64,000 bases of DNA from an uncultured Dyadobacter sp. (GTDB taxonomy: Bacteria > Bacteroidota > Bacteroidia > Cytophagales > Spirosomataceae), in the NCBI RefSeq assembly GCF_946482605.1, contig NZ_CAMLSE010000020.1, positions 1 to 64,000 on the forward strand, written 5' to 3'. Numbering within the stretch: the stretch's first letter is position 1; every line of letters begins with the position of its first letter. Both the position numbers and the translations under genes were made by a program. Shown piece by piece: positions 8,603-18,375 of the stretch. A model generated the notes under the pieces. The model had not been told where the DNA came from. It saw only the letters and a program-made list of their open reading frames with translations, and ran no database searches.

Positions 8603-10114
8603 TTAAAATGCCAAGTTTTTGCGGATAGCCAGCATCAGTCCAACCGCATTATCGAAGAGTTTGCCCTGATCCACTGAGACAGCGGCTCTCACATTGGATC
8701 CGCCCAACAGTTTAACGGGCGCCTCGAAAGCGAGAATGCCGGAGAACTGGTAGGTTTTATCGGGCAAAGGCTGATCGTAAGTGCCTTCATTACTTGACAA
8801 TGATAATTTAGTGGTCCAGGTGGCCGCGTTCAATTTGCCTTTCATACCCGAATGGATCACCCATACGCGGTTGTTATTGGTAAAAAAGTCGGCGTACCTG
8901 GGCCAGTTGTTTTCCGTCTGCGGCGTAATGAAGGGAGTTCCTAGCCCCCGGCCGTGATAGGACCAACCATCCCTGACCTGACCATTGTTGAAATAATCAT
9001 CCTTCCCACGGATTCTGTTGCCGTCGGTGGCCTCACTCCCGCCCTGGCTTTTGGTATACAAAAGCTCGAACGTAAGTCTTTCCAGACTAAAATATTTGCC
9101 TTCGCGATCCTTCATTTTGAAAGTCAGGCCGTTGAGCCCGTCCTTGATATTGTTCAGGTAAAAAAGCGAGCCATCCTCGACCAGGTTTTGCCTGTAAAAC
9201 ATGACGTTAACGGATTGAAAATCCAGCTCTAATCCGAAATCGATGCTGGCTACGTGATTGCCGATCCGGTTGGTTTCGTCAAACGAAGATATGCCGCTCA
9301 CTTTTCCTTTGGGCTTGAAACCGGTGATGACATACCAGTACTTATCGAAGCCCTTCGGCATCTGACCGTTTTCGGTAAAATACGGCGACTTCCCGCCCCA
9401 TTGCACCGCATGGTTAAAGCCTCCGTGCAGTTTCAGCTTGCCGTCAGGCTTACCCAGCCGAATGAAAAGGCTTTTGTTATGGAATTTCAGCTCGCTGGTC
9501 ACAGGCCGCTTTCCATCCAGGTATCCATCCGAATAAAAACCTTTGAAATAAAGAAAATTCCGGATCAGGGGAACGTAGCTTTCAAATCCCAGCTGCACCC
9601 TGGGAACAGGTAGTGCATTACCCGACCACATATAGGCTCCCGTCCCCAGCTCATTGTCATTGAATCCCACATACTGTTTGCGCCGGCCGACGGTTAGCTG
9701 AAAACTTTTGAATGCAATTCCGGCATACGCCTGGGGAATCAACAGTTTGCTCTGCTCAGCCGCATTGCCCACCAGTTCAGCACCGTAGGCGAAAGACCAT
9801 TTTGGAGCGGACAGCGAATCTTTTGACAATAATTTCCTTCCCTCTACGCCGGCTCTCCCGCTCAGCACCTGCCCGGAAGTCGGGACAATGCCCCATTGAT
9901 TGGCATGTAACCAAAAAGGCGTCCGGGAGGCCGTCGAGCCGTAACCGGCTACTTCCACCCACGCCTTGCCGCCTGTGCGGGTGCTGGTGGTGTCGGCCGG
10001 ATCGGCCGGCGCGGCACCGGCAGGGTTACAGAACAGAACAGATAAAAGCGCGGAAAGGGCTAATAGCGATGAGGTCAACAAGCCAGAATACTGCATTGTA
10101 TTTGATACGAACAT
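8603..10114 (-). CDS. Capsule assembly Wzi family outer membrane protein
   Basis: This 503-residue protein has an N-terminal signal peptide (hydrophobic stretch around LLTSSLLALSALLSVLF, followed by an Ala-rich cut site) and then long alternating beta-strand segments rich in aromatic girdle residues, as expected for an 18-strand barrel. Phrases such as RTPFWLHANQWGIVP, AYAGIAFKSFQLTVGRRKQ and SYHGRGLGTPFITP are typical of Cap_assemb_Wzi proteins of Bacteroidota. In enterobacteria Wzi anchors capsule on the cell surface. The same role here is inferred from family and from the neighbouring polysaccharide genes. The second ATG, seven codons in (MQYSGLL), is an equally possible start. Confidence 0.85.
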   Translation of the reverse strand: MFVSNTMQYSGLLTSSLLALSALLSVLFCNPAGAAPADPADTTSTRTGGKAWVEVAGYGSTASRTPFWLHANQWGIVPTSGQVLSGRAGVEGRKLLSKDSLSAPKWSFAYGAELVGNAAEQSKLLIPQAYAGIAFKSFQLTVGRRKQYVGFNDNELGTGAYMWSGNALPVPRVQLGFESYVPLIRNFLYFKGFYSDGYLDGKRPVTSELKFHNKSLFIRLGKPDGKLKLHGGFNHAVQWGGKSPYFTENGQMPKGFDKYWYVITGFKPKGKVSGISSFDETNRIGNHVASIDFGLELDFQSVNVMFYRQNLVEDGSLFYLNNIKDGLNGLTFKMKDREGKYFSLERLTFELLYTKSQGGSEATDGNRIRGKDDYFNNGQVRDGWSYHGRGLGTPFITPQTENNWPRYADFFTNNNRVWVIHSGMKGKLNAATWTTKLSLSSNEGTYDQPLPDKTYQFSGILAFEAPVKLLGGSNVRAAVSVDQGKLFDNAVGLMLAIRKNLAF

Positions 10115-10343
10115 GTTTTACTTAGGAGGGCAACTTGGCGCCAGGGCAAACCAAATGAACCGAAAGATAAAGATTTCCGGCTATTAATAATACCAAAACC
10201 GACCATAAGGTCACTACCCATATACACACCGTTAACGCATCGTTAACATTTACATATGCTAGATTTATTTCAAAACCGTTCTAATTTTACCGGTGGTATA
10301 TTACCCTGACGGTGAATCACCGCTAAACCTTTTTGCTGACCCC

Positions 10344-10487
10344 ATGATCATAAAAGAAAATAGCTCGCAGGACCGCGATGGGCTGCCCCCGTTTGTCAAT
10401 AGCTGGAAACAGCTTTACATACTGCTGATCGGCATGCTCGCATTACAGATTGTCCTCTTCTATTTATTTATGACCCGTTTTCAATGA
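10344..10487 (+). CDS. Small single-helix membrane protein before the SSS symporter
   Basis: A 47-residue protein starting at the ATG at 10344 (an upstream in-frame GTG at 10293 would add 17 residues). The N-terminal half is polar (MIIKENSSQDRDGLPPFVN) and the C-terminal half is a single membrane helix (LYILLIGMLALQIVLFYLFM). Its stop overlaps the start of the symporter gene by four bases (ATGA), which suggests translational coupling. It may be a small partner of the transporter, like the short helper subunits of some SSS carriers. I recognise no named family. Confidence 0.6.
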   Translation: MIIKENSSQDRDGLPPFVNSWKQLYILLIGMLALQIVLFYLFMTRFQ

Positions 10488-12178
10488 GCACACTCGACTG
10501 GATTGTTCTTTCGCTCACCCTCTTATTTGTAGTGTTGTATGGTATCTATCGCAGCCGTGAGAAACACACGATGGATTCCTTTCTGCTGGCCGGGCAATCG
10601 ATGCCCTGGTACCACGTCACCCTTTCGCTGATGGCCACCCAGGCCAGCGCGATCACCTTCCTTTCCGCGCCCGGGCAGGCCTACACCGACGGCATGCGCT
10701 TTGTACAGTTTTATTTCGGCTTACCGCTTGCGATGGTGGTACTGTGCGTGACATTCGTTCCCAAATTCGGCAAGCTCAAAATCTTTACGGCCTACGAATT
10801 TCTCGAAGGGCGTTTCGATCTGCGCACTCGCGGACTGACTGCCTTCCTATTCCTCTTGCAGCGCGGCTTGTCTACCGGGCTTTCCATTTATGCGCCATCG
10901 CTGATCCTTTCGGCTATCCTGGGTTGGGACATTACCTGGACCAACATTATTTCGGGCGGCATTGTGATGCTATACACCACTTTGGGCGGCTCACGCGCGG
11001 TCTCGCATACACACCTGCAGCAGATGGGCATCATTACCATTGGAATGGTCGTCGCCGGGGTGATGGTGGTAAAGTTCCTGCCCGAACAGGTGTCCTTCAC
11101 AGATGCATTGCACGTGGCCGGCAAAATGGGCAAAGTCAATCTGATCGATTTTACATTCGACTTGAACAGCCGGTATAATGTGTGGTCGGGGCTGATCGGC
11201 GGGTTCTTTTTGCAGCTCTCCTACTTTGGTACCGATCAGTCGCAGGTAGGGCGCTTTCTGACGGGCAGCTCACAGGGACAAAGCCGTCTGGGGCTGGCCA
11301 TGAACGGCCTGTTGAAAATTCCGATGCAATTTCTGATACTGCTGGTGGGGGTGCTCGTGTTTGCATTCTACCAGTTTACCAAACCGCCGTTGTTTTTTAA
11401 CCAGACCGCCGTAGACCACGTCAGATCCACACCGTTTGCCGGCGAATACCAGGCGCTGGAAAAGAAGCACGACCAGATCCAGAGCGAAAAACGTCCGCAT
11501 GTGATGGCATTGACCGAGGCGATCCGCAAGGACGATCAAACCGGGATTGCCGCATCCAGGACCATTCTCGCCGCTCTTGAAGAACAGGTCAAAGATGTAC
11601 GTAAGCAGGCCACAACCGTCCTTTCGAAAGCCAATGGCGGGGATACCAATGACGTCAACTACATTTTCCTCCGGTTTGTGATCGATTATCTGCCGATGGG
11701 CATGGTGGGGCTGCTGATCGCGGTAATTCTGCTGGCCTCGATGGGATCGGTCGCCGCTGCATATAATTCACTGGCCTCCTGCACGATCGTCGATATTTAC
11801 AAGCGCATGATCCGGAAGGACGACGACAGCCGCAACTACGTGGCTGCCTCCCGTTGGGCAACCTTCTTCTGGGGTATATTCTGCATTGCCGTGGCCCAGT
11901 ATGCTTCCAGGCTTGGCAGCATGATCGAGGCCGTCAACATCCTGGGATCACTCTTTTACGGAACCATTCTGGGCATCTTTCTGGTCGCGTTCTATTTCAA
12001 AGGCATCGGCAGCAGGGCCGTTTTCTGGGGAAGCATCATCGGTGAGCTGTTTGTGATCGCCAGCTATGTCATCGACCTGACCGCATTTCTGTGGCTCAAT
12101 CTGATCGGCTGCGCGCTGGTTATCATTTTTGCCTGGCTTATCGAAAAGCTCTGGCCTCAGCCCGTGGTTACAGCTTGA
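10484..12178 (+). CDS. Sodium:solute symporter (SSS family)
   Basis: This 564-residue protein has the SSS fold: more than a dozen hydrophobic helices and the early motif FLLAGQSMPWYHVTLSLMAT, followed by TFLSAPGQAYTDG and, in the core, TTLGGSRAVSHT and GTDQSQVGRFLT. It should move a solute into the cell with Na+. The substrate (sugar, sialic acid, amino acid or other) cannot be read from the sequence. An unusual feature is a long charged loop between helices, about residues 300-400 (EYQALEKKHDQIQSEKRP onwards), predicted helical. It is preceded by a coupled 47-residue membrane protein. Confidence 0.9.
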   Translation: MSTLDWIVLSLTLLFVVLYGIYRSREKHTMDSFLLAGQSMPWYHVTLSLMATQASAITFLSAPGQAYTDGMRFVQFYFGLPLAMVVLCVTFVPKFGKLKIFTAYEFLEGRFDLRTRGLTAFLFLLQRGLSTGLSIYAPSLILSAILGWDITWTNIISGGIVMLYTTLGGSRAVSHTHLQQMGIITIGMVVAGVMVVKFLPEQVSFTDALHVAGKMGKVNLIDFTFDLNSRYNVWSGLIGGFFLQLSYFGTDQSQVGRFLTGSSQGQSRLGLAMNGLLKIPMQFLILLVGVLVFAFYQFTKPPLFFNQTAVDHVRSTPFAGEYQALEKKHDQIQSEKRPHVMALTEAIRKDDQTGIAASRTILAALEEQVKDVRKQATTVLSKANGGDTNDVNYIFLRFVIDYLPMGMVGLLIAVILLASMGSVAAAYNSLASCTIVDIYKRMIRKDDDSRNYVAASRWATFFWGIFCIAVAQYASRLGSMIEAVNILGSLFYGTILGIFLVAFYFKGIGSRAVFWGSIIGELFVIASYVIDLTAFLWLNLIGCALVIIFAWLIEKLWPQPVVTA

Positions 12179-12545
12179 TAACTATCGTCGAAATGTCCAA
12201 TCAGGGACAATTCTCTTTAAAAATTAAATATTTTAAAGAAAGTATAGTGCTCAACCGTTTTTTTTCGGCTGCATAGGAAACTATTCGCGCATTTAAATCC
12301 TTAATAAGTACAATCGGGCAACGGGGGAGCTTATACGCAGCTCACTATTGTCACCGATTGTTACAAAATTTTATCCAAACCCACTGGCCATGCAAAAGCC
12401 GCTTAATCTTTTCCCAACCGGGGTCAGAATTCTGTTCATTCCGTCGGATAGCTGACCCGGATCCCGCTTTTTTCCAATTGGAGAACCTGTTCATCAACAA
12501 GGACTCAAAACACATTTTCTCTGTCCAAATCAAATTTACACCTAC
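12179..12545. other. Intergenic region between symporter and tolC operon
   Basis: No gene is seen. It contains an AT-rich hairpin (TCTTTAAAA at 12214-12222 and TTTTAAAGA at 12231-12239) that may end the symporter transcript. A second hairpin (12418-12427 with 12452-12460, one bulge) is followed by a T-run at about 12468-12473, some 75 bases before the tolC start. The second could be a terminator or a leader structure of the efflux operon. Confidence 0.4.
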
Positions 12546-13910
12546 ATGAATTATTGGTCTAAGCCACAAAAAACACCGCGTTTGGCGCTTAGCTCGGCAT
12601 TCCTTTTATTGAATTTTCTCAGTTCCGTCTTCGCTCAGGGCATTCAGGAAAGTAACCGGGAAGCGCCGGTTTTAGAGCAGGCAACATTACAGCAGGTCGT
12701 TGCCTATGCGATTAAAAACCAACCGGCGATCCAGCAGTCGCTCATCGATGAGCAGATTACCGCCAACCAGGTCCGCAGCAAGCTTGCCGACTGGTACCCG
12801 CAGATCGGGTTTAATTATAATTTGCAGCACAACTTCATCGTGCAGACCAGCATCATTGCGGGCAATCCCGTTAAGCTGGGTGTCAACAACGTTTCGGCGG
12901 CTCAGTTCACCTTATCCCAGCAGATCTTCAACCGCGACGTACTGCTTGCCAGACGGACCCGGGCCGATGTACTGTTTGCCGCAAGCCAGAACACGGTCAA
13001 CACCAAGACCGACCTGGCCGTCAATGTTTCCAAAGCATTTTATGATGTGCTTGCCACCACCCAGCAAATCCGTGTCGCCGACCAGGATATTGCCAGGCTG
13101 GAACGAAGCCTGAGAGATGCCCAGAACCAGTACAAATCAGGTGTGACCGACAAGATCGATTACAAAAGAGCGACCATTTCGCTCAACAACACCAAAGCCA
13201 ACAGAAAAAGCAACGATGAGGTCCTGAAAGCCAAGCTGGAATATCTCAAAGCGCTCATGGGTTATCCCGTGCAAAAGGCGCTGGAGATCAGCTACGATAC
13301 CCTGCAAATGGAGCGGGAGATCGGCCTGGATACCTTGCAGAACCTGGATCTGAGCGGACGCATCGAGTACCAGATCCTGACCACACAGAAAAAACTGGCC
13401 GAAGCCAATCTGCTCTACAACAAATGGAGCTATCTGCCCAATCTGTCGCTGAACGGTGCCTACAACCTGAACTTTCAGAACAATCAGTTCTCTGACCTTT
13501 ACGGCAAGAACTATCCCAACTCTTTCGGGCTGCTCACCTTGTCGCTGCCGATCTACCAGGGAGGAAAGCGGAAAGCCAACACCCGGCAGGCGGAATGGCA
13601 ATTGAAGCGGCTGGACTGGGACCTGAAAGGACTGCAAAACAATGTGAACTCCGAATATGCGAGCGCATTAGCCAATTACAAGGGTAACCTGACTAACCTG
13701 CTGGCTCAGAAAGAGAATGTAGAGCTGGCCCAGGAAGTATATGATGTGATCCAGTTGCAATACAAATCCGGTATCAAGACATACCTGGAAGTGGTCACCT
13801 CCGAGACTGATCTTCGTTTGGCACGTATCAATTATTATAATGCGCTCTACCAGGTTCTGGCCAGCAAAATCGACGTTCAGAAAGCGCTCGGACAGATCAA
13901 CTACCAATAG
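12546..13910 (+). CDS. TolC family outer membrane efflux protein
   Basis: The 454-residue protein has a signal peptide (hydrophobic LSSAFLLLNFLSSVFAQ) and two copies of the outer membrane efflux (OEP) repeat with long helices, for example LQQVVAYAIKNQPAIQQSL in the first half and ARINYYNALYQVLASKIDVQ at the end. It forms the outer membrane channel of a tripartite pump. The adaptor and RND permease genes follow directly (56 and 39 bases apart, taking the preferred adaptor start), so the three probably form one operon and one complex spanning both membranes. Confidence 0.93.
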   Translation: MNYWSKPQKTPRLALSSAFLLLNFLSSVFAQGIQESNREAPVLEQATLQQVVAYAIKNQPAIQQSLIDEQITANQVRSKLADWYPQIGFNYNLQHNFIVQTSIIAGNPVKLGVNNVSAAQFTLSQQIFNRDVLLARRTRADVLFAASQNTVNTKTDLAVNVSKAFYDVLATTQQIRVADQDIARLERSLRDAQNQYKSGVTDKIDYKRATISLNNTKANRKSNDEVLKAKLEYLKALMGYPVQKALEISYDTLQMEREIGLDTLQNLDLSGRIEYQILTTQKKLAEANLLYNKWSYLPNLSLNGAYNLNFQNNQFSDLYGKNYPNSFGLLTLSLPIYQGGKRKANTRQAEWQLKRLDWDLKGLQNNVNSEYASALANYKGNLTNLLAQKENVELAQEVYDVIQLQYKSGIKTYLEVVTSETDLRLARINYYNALYQVLASKIDVQKALGQINYQ

Positions 13911-13966
13911 CGGCCTTGGGGCCACCCATTCATCTCCTGATTTCCATTGAAAATACTTTTGATAAT

Positions 13967-15082
13967 ATGTTTTTAAATACAATGAAATATTATCCGGCTG
14001 CCCTTCTCGCATTGGCAGTGATCTCATGCGGCAAAAAAGAGCAGCAACAGCAACCTACTCAGCCGCCGGCCGTTCAGGTAACTTTGACCGAGGTAAAGGC
14101 CTCGGAAGCATCTTATTATGACGAGTACCCCGGGACTGTGGCGGCACTCAACGAAGTAGAACTTCGCCCGCAGGTAACCGGCTTTGTGACCGGTATTCAT
14201 TTCAGCGACGGTGCACGCGTCCGCAAAGGCCAGCTGCTGTACACGATCGATGCGCAGCTTTATGATGCCAACTACGATCAGGCCGTTGCCAACCTGAGTG
14301 TGCAGGAAGCCAACCTGGTCCGCGCGCAGAAAGACGCCGACCGTTACCATGAGCTCGAAAAGAACGACGCGGTGGCCAAACAGCTCGTCGATAACGCCGA
14401 TGCCGCACTGGAAGTAGCCAAAAGGCAGGCAGATGCCGCCAAGGCAAGCATCAAGGCAGCCCAAACCAGCGTTCGCTACACCAAGGTCCTGGCTCCGTTT
14501 GACGGCGTGATCGGTATATCGGCAGTGAAGGTAGGCGCTCCTGTTTCGACAGGACAGACTGTGCTGAACACGGTTTCGACCGACAATCAGCTCGCTGTCG
14601 ATTTCAATGTGGATCAAAAGGAAATCTACCGGTTCACTTCCCTGATGAAATCCCAGAAGGCCAGCGATTCCACATTCTCGATCAGGTTCGGTAGCGATGT
14701 GTATCCGGTGAACGGCAAGATCGCGCTGATCGACCGCGCAGTTGATCCGCAGACCGGTAGCATTAAGACCCGACTGGTTTTCCCCAATAAAGACAACCAA
14801 CTCCGCGCGGGCATGAGCGCTACGGTCAGGGTACTCAACAATGCAAGCGCGAAATCGCTGCTGATCCCTTACAAAGCCGTAACCGAACAGCTGGGTGAAT
14901 TTTTCGTTTATGTGGCCGGCGATAGCAGCAAGGTCACGCAGCGCAAGGTGGAGCTTGGTACCGCGATCGGCACCAACATCATCATCAGGGACGGACTTAA
15001 AGAAGGAGAAAAAATTGCGGTGGAAGGAGTTCAGAACCTTCGTGAAGGAGCGGTTATTCAGGAAGGCGGCGCCAAGCAGTAA
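13967..15082 (+). CDS. RND efflux periplasmic adaptor (membrane fusion lipoprotein)
   Basis: A 371-residue adaptor linking the RND pump to TolC. The lipobox LAVISC shows a lipoprotein that should be anchored in the inner membrane. The order is the usual one: lipoyl/barrel-sandwich half (YPGTVAALNEVELRPQVTGF), a coiled hairpin of Ala/Gln/Lys-rich helices (NLSVQEANLVRAQKDADRYH and onwards), second lipoyl half (APFDGVIG), beta-barrel and membrane-proximal domains. The frame is open back to 13916, but the segment before 13967 adds residues in front of a clear signal peptide. The start is therefore the ATG at 13967 or 13982. It is the middle gene of the tolC-adaptor-RND operon. Confidence 0.93.
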   Translation: MFLNTMKYYPAALLALAVISCGKKEQQQQPTQPPAVQVTLTEVKASEASYYDEYPGTVAALNEVELRPQVTGFVTGIHFSDGARVRKGQLLYTIDAQLYDANYDQAVANLSVQEANLVRAQKDADRYHELEKNDAVAKQLVDNADAALEVAKRQADAAKASIKAAQTSVRYTKVLAPFDGVIGISAVKVGAPVSTGQTVLNTVSTDNQLAVDFNVDQKEIYRFTSLMKSQKASDSTFSIRFGSDVYPVNGKIALIDRAVDPQTGSIKTRLVFPNKDNQLRAGMSATVRVLNNASAKSLLIPYKAVTEQLGEFFVYVAGDSSKVTQRKVELGTAIGTNIIIRDGLKEGEKIAVEGVQNLREGAVIQEGGAKQ

Positions 15083-15121
15083 TCCGCCGGTTCCTTTTTC
15101 TATTTCATAAACCAGTACGAA

Positions 15122-18100
15122 ATGATTGCAGATATTTTCATAAAAAGGCCGGTCACAGCGATAGTATCCTCGGTTGTGCTTGTCCTGGTGGGCCTCATTG
15201 CTCTTACCACCCTTCCGGTGGCCCAATATCCCGACGTCACCCCTCCTACTGTTACCGTAAGCGGTAACTTCACGGGAGCCGACGCGCAAACGGTCGAACA
15301 GACGACGACGACACCCATTGAAACGCAGATCAACGGTGTGCCTGGCATGACCTACATGTCCAGCAACAGTACCAGCAGCGGGCAAAGCAGCATTAACATC
15401 ACCTTCGACGTAGGCACTGACGTTAACATCGCAGCGCTTGACGTGCAGAACCGCGTGAGCGTGGCCGAACCTACCCTGCCCGATGCGGTAAAACGCCTTG
15501 GACTCACGGTCCGCAAGCGCCAGCCCAGTATCATGATCGCATTGGCATTGTACTCACCCAATGGCTCTCACGACGCGCAGTTTATCGGTAACTATGCCAA
15601 CATTTACATTAAGGATGCACTTCAGCGTGTGAAAGGTGTGGGTGATATCGTATCCCGTGCAGATGATTTCGGGATGCGTATCTGGCTGAACCCCGAGAAG
15701 CTGGCCAACCTGAGGATGACCCCTTCGGATATATCGGCAGCGCTGGCTGAGCAAAACCTGCAAATTGCAGCGGGAACGGTGGGTGGCACCCCGCAACCCA
15801 ATGCGCAGGCATTCGAATACAGCGTGCTGACCAACAGCCGCCTGAACACCAAGGAACAGTTCGAAGACATCATCGTCAGATCTTCACCCGAAGAAGGAAG
15901 CGTGGTGTATCTGCGGGATGTGGCGCGTGTGGAGCTGGGTAAATTCGATTACGGTGTGAATGCATTCGTAGCCGGTAAACCTGCTGCTTTCGTGTTGATC
16001 TACCAGGCCCCCGGCGCCAATGCGCTCGACACTTATGAAGGCGTGATGAAGGCGCTGACCGAAATGAAGAAAACCTTTCCCAAGGACATCGACTACGTGA
16101 TCCCTGTTGAAACGGCATCGGTCGTAAAGGTCTCCATTGAAGAAGTACTTCACACCTTCGGGGAAGCGATGCTGCTGGTAGTGATCGTAGTGTTCCTGTT
16201 CCTTCAGAACTGGCGCGCGACATTGATCCCCATCCTGGCGATCCCCGTATCACTGATCGGAACGTTCATTTTCTTCATTCCTTTTGGCTTTACGATCAAC
16301 ACCCTGACGCTGTTCGCGTTCGTGCTCGCGATCGGTATTGTCGTCGATGATGCGATTGTGGTCGTCGAGGCTGTGCAGCATTATATTGATGAAAAGAAAA
16401 TGTCGCCCAGGGCCGCCACCGAACAGGCGATGAAAGATATTTCCGGCCCGGTAATTGCCATTGCCCTTATCCTTGCGGCCGTATTTGTGCCTGTTGGCTT
16501 TGTGCCCGGGATTGTCGGACGGCTCTATCAGCAATTTGCGATCACTATCGCTGTTTCAGTATTGCTATCGGCATTTGTCGCCCTTTCTCTGACACCAGCA
16601 CTTTGCTCGATCATGCTGCGTCCTTCCAAAGGTGAAGGCGATAAAAAGAACCTGCTTGAAAAGTTCTTTGACCGCTTTAACCGCTGGTTCGACAAGGTCT
16701 CCCGCTCTTATACCCGCGGCGTATCCAAATGGATCAGGGCCACTCCCCTGGTACTGGTCATGATGGTGTGTCTGTTTGTCGGGCTGTTTTTTCTTTTCAA
16801 AAACAAACCTTCGGGCTTTATTCCCGTGGAAGACGAGGGCCGTCTTTTTGTAACCTACGAAATGCAGGAAGCCACCTCCACCACCCGGAACGTAGCGATG
16901 ATCAAAGACATTATGCAGCGCGTATCCTCGATTCCGGAAGTGAAGGTAGTCGGTGGTCTGGCCGGACTTAATGTGATCAGCTTTTCGAATAAATCCAATG
17001 TAGGAACCATGTTCGTCAGCTTGCATCCCTGGGCCGACCGTAAAGGCGCAGAACACCACGTTCAGGCAGTGATCAAAGAAATTCAGAAACGGACTGCCGA
17101 TATCAAGGAAGCCCGCGTACTGGCGATCGCTCCGCCCGCTATCCCGGGTCTGGGTGCCACTTCCGGTTTTACATTCCAGTTGCAGCAATCCACGAGCACC
17201 GATAACATCCAGCAGTTTGAAACAGTGGCCCGAAACTTCCTCGGTGCTGTCAACAAACGTCCTGAAATTGCGATGGCCTACACCTTCTTCAATGCAAGGA
17301 CACCCAGCTATCAGATTGATGTCGACCGTGAGAAGACAAAAAAGCTGGGCGTGCAGGTCAACGACGTGTTCAGCTCATTGTCGACCTTACTGGGTAGCTC
17401 ATATGTCAACGACTTCAACCTGTATGGCCGTAATTTCCGGGTAATGGTGCAAGCCGACAGCAGCTTCCGCTCGTCGCTGGACAAAATTCAGAAGTTCTAC
17501 GTCCGCAACCGTGCCGGAAATATGGTACCGCTCAGCGCGCTGGTCACTTCCAGGGTCGTCGAAAACCCTGCGCTGATCTCGCATTACAACATCTACCGCT
17601 CGGTGGAAATCAATGGAACGCCCAAACCGGGATTCAGTAGCGGCCAGGCCATTACTGCATTGCGGGAAGAGGCTGCCAAGCTGCCGGCCGGGTATAGTTA
17701 TGAATTCTCGGGTATGAGCAGTGAGGAGATCAAGGCCGGCGACAGCACGACCACTATTTTTGCGATCTCCATTGTGTTTGTATTCCTTTTCCTTGCCGCA
17801 CTCTACGAAAGCTGGTCTATTCCCTTCTCGGTGTTGTTTGCCGTGCCCATCGGCGCATTCGGCTCGATTCTGACACTGACATTGTTGCCCAACCTGTCCA
17901 ACAACATCTATGCGCAGATCGGTTTGATCACCCTGATCGGTTTGGCTGCTAAAAACGCCATTCTGATCGTCGAATTTGCCAAAGAGCGCGTCGATGGTGG
18001 TATGGAGCTGGTCAAGGCCACCCTTGAAGCGGTACAGCTGCGTTTGCGGCCGATTATCATGACCTCACTGGCATTCATCCTGGGCGTGCTTCCGCTCGCA

Positions 18101-18286
18101 TTTGCCAGCGGCGCTGCGGCCGAATCCCGCAAGACGATCGGCTGGACTGTGTTCGGGGGGATGATTGCAGCGACATCGCTCGCAATTTTTGTAGTGCCTG
18201 TATTATTTGTAGCCATTGAAAAGCTGGTTACCGGTAAAAAAGCGCAGCAAGCCAGACCCGGCAATGCCGGCACGGCGGCGCACTAG
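15122..18286 (+). CDS. HAE1-type RND multidrug efflux permease
   Basis: The 1054-residue protein is a full-length AcrB/MexB-like inner membrane pump driven by the proton gradient. Visible marks are the first helix start MIADIFIKRPVTAIVSSV, the porter domain SGNFTGADAQTVEQ, and the proton-relay aspartate pair in helix 4 (GIVVDDAIVVVEAV, around residue 405). The second half carries the equivalent helices, including GLAAKNAILIVEFAKE with the relay lysine. Substrates are unknown; the family exports hydrophobic drugs, dyes and detergents. No regulator gene is adjacent. A strong hairpin terminator follows within 20 bases of the stop. Confidence 0.95.
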   Translation: MIADIFIKRPVTAIVSSVVLVLVGLIALTTLPVAQYPDVTPPTVTVSGNFTGADAQTVEQTTTTPIETQINGVPGMTYMSSNSTSSGQSSINITFDVGTDVNIAALDVQNRVSVAEPTLPDAVKRLGLTVRKRQPSIMIALALYSPNGSHDAQFIGNYANIYIKDALQRVKGVGDIVSRADDFGMRIWLNPEKLANLRMTPSDISAALAEQNLQIAAGTVGGTPQPNAQAFEYSVLTNSRLNTKEQFEDIIVRSSPEEGSVVYLRDVARVELGKFDYGVNAFVAGKPAAFVLIYQAPGANALDTYEGVMKALTEMKKTFPKDIDYVIPVETASVVKVSIEEVLHTFGEAMLLVVIVVFLFLQNWRATLIPILAIPVSLIGTFIFFIPFGFTINTLTLFAFVLAIGIVVDDAIVVVEAVQHYIDEKKMSPRAATEQAMKDISGPVIAIALILAAVFVPVGFVPGIVGRLYQQFAITIAVSVLLSAFVALSLTPALCSIMLRPSKGEGDKKNLLEKFFDRFNRWFDKVSRSYTRGVSKWIRATPLVLVMMVCLFVGLFFLFKNKPSGFIPVEDEGRLFVTYEMQEATSTTRNVAMIKDIMQRVSSIPEVKVVGGLAGLNVISFSNKSNVGTMFVSLHPWADRKGAEHHVQAVIKEIQKRTADIKEARVLAIAPPAIPGLGATSGFTFQLQQSTSTDNIQQFETVARNFLGAVNKRPEIAMAYTFFNARTPSYQIDVDREKTKKLGVQVNDVFSSLSTLLGSSYVNDFNLYGRNFRVMVQADSSFRSSLDKIQKFYVRNRAGNMVPLSALVTSRVVENPALISHYNIYRSVEINGTPKPGFSSGQAITALREEAAKLPAGYSYEFSGMSSEEIKAGDSTTTIFAISIVFVFLFLAALYESWSIPFSVLFAVPIGAFGSILTLTLLPNLSNNIYAQIGLITLIGLAAKNAILIVEFAKERVDGGMELVKATLEAVQLRLRPIIMTSLAFILGVLPLAFASGAAAESRKTIGWTVFGGMIAATSLAIFVVPVLFVAIEKLVTGKKAQQARPGNAGTAAH

Positions 18287-18305
18287 CGACTGCCAACCCA
18301 AAAGG

Positions 18306-18342
18306 AAAGCGGACTATGACAGTTGTCATGGTCCGCTTTTTT
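18306..18342 (+). terminator. Intrinsic terminator of the RND operon
   Basis: AAAGCGGACTATGAC (18306-18320) pairs with GTCATGGTCCGCTTT (18325-18339) with one G-T pair and a four-base loop, followed by a T-run. It rules out the ATG at 18316 as the start of the next gene, because that codon lies inside the stem. Confidence 0.85.
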
Positions 18343-18375
18343 ATTACTTTGGGAGAGAACTTATTCTCATCATGT

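Noticed and set aside
14024..15385. Reverse-strand open frame of 453 codons over the efflux adaptor
   Set aside because: It is opposite a clear RND adaptor gene, has low-complexity composition and no recognisable domain; a shadow of codon bias on the other strand.
16565..17188. Reverse-strand open frame over the RND permease
   Set aside because: The plus strand encodes a full-length conserved pump here; the antisense frame has no signature.
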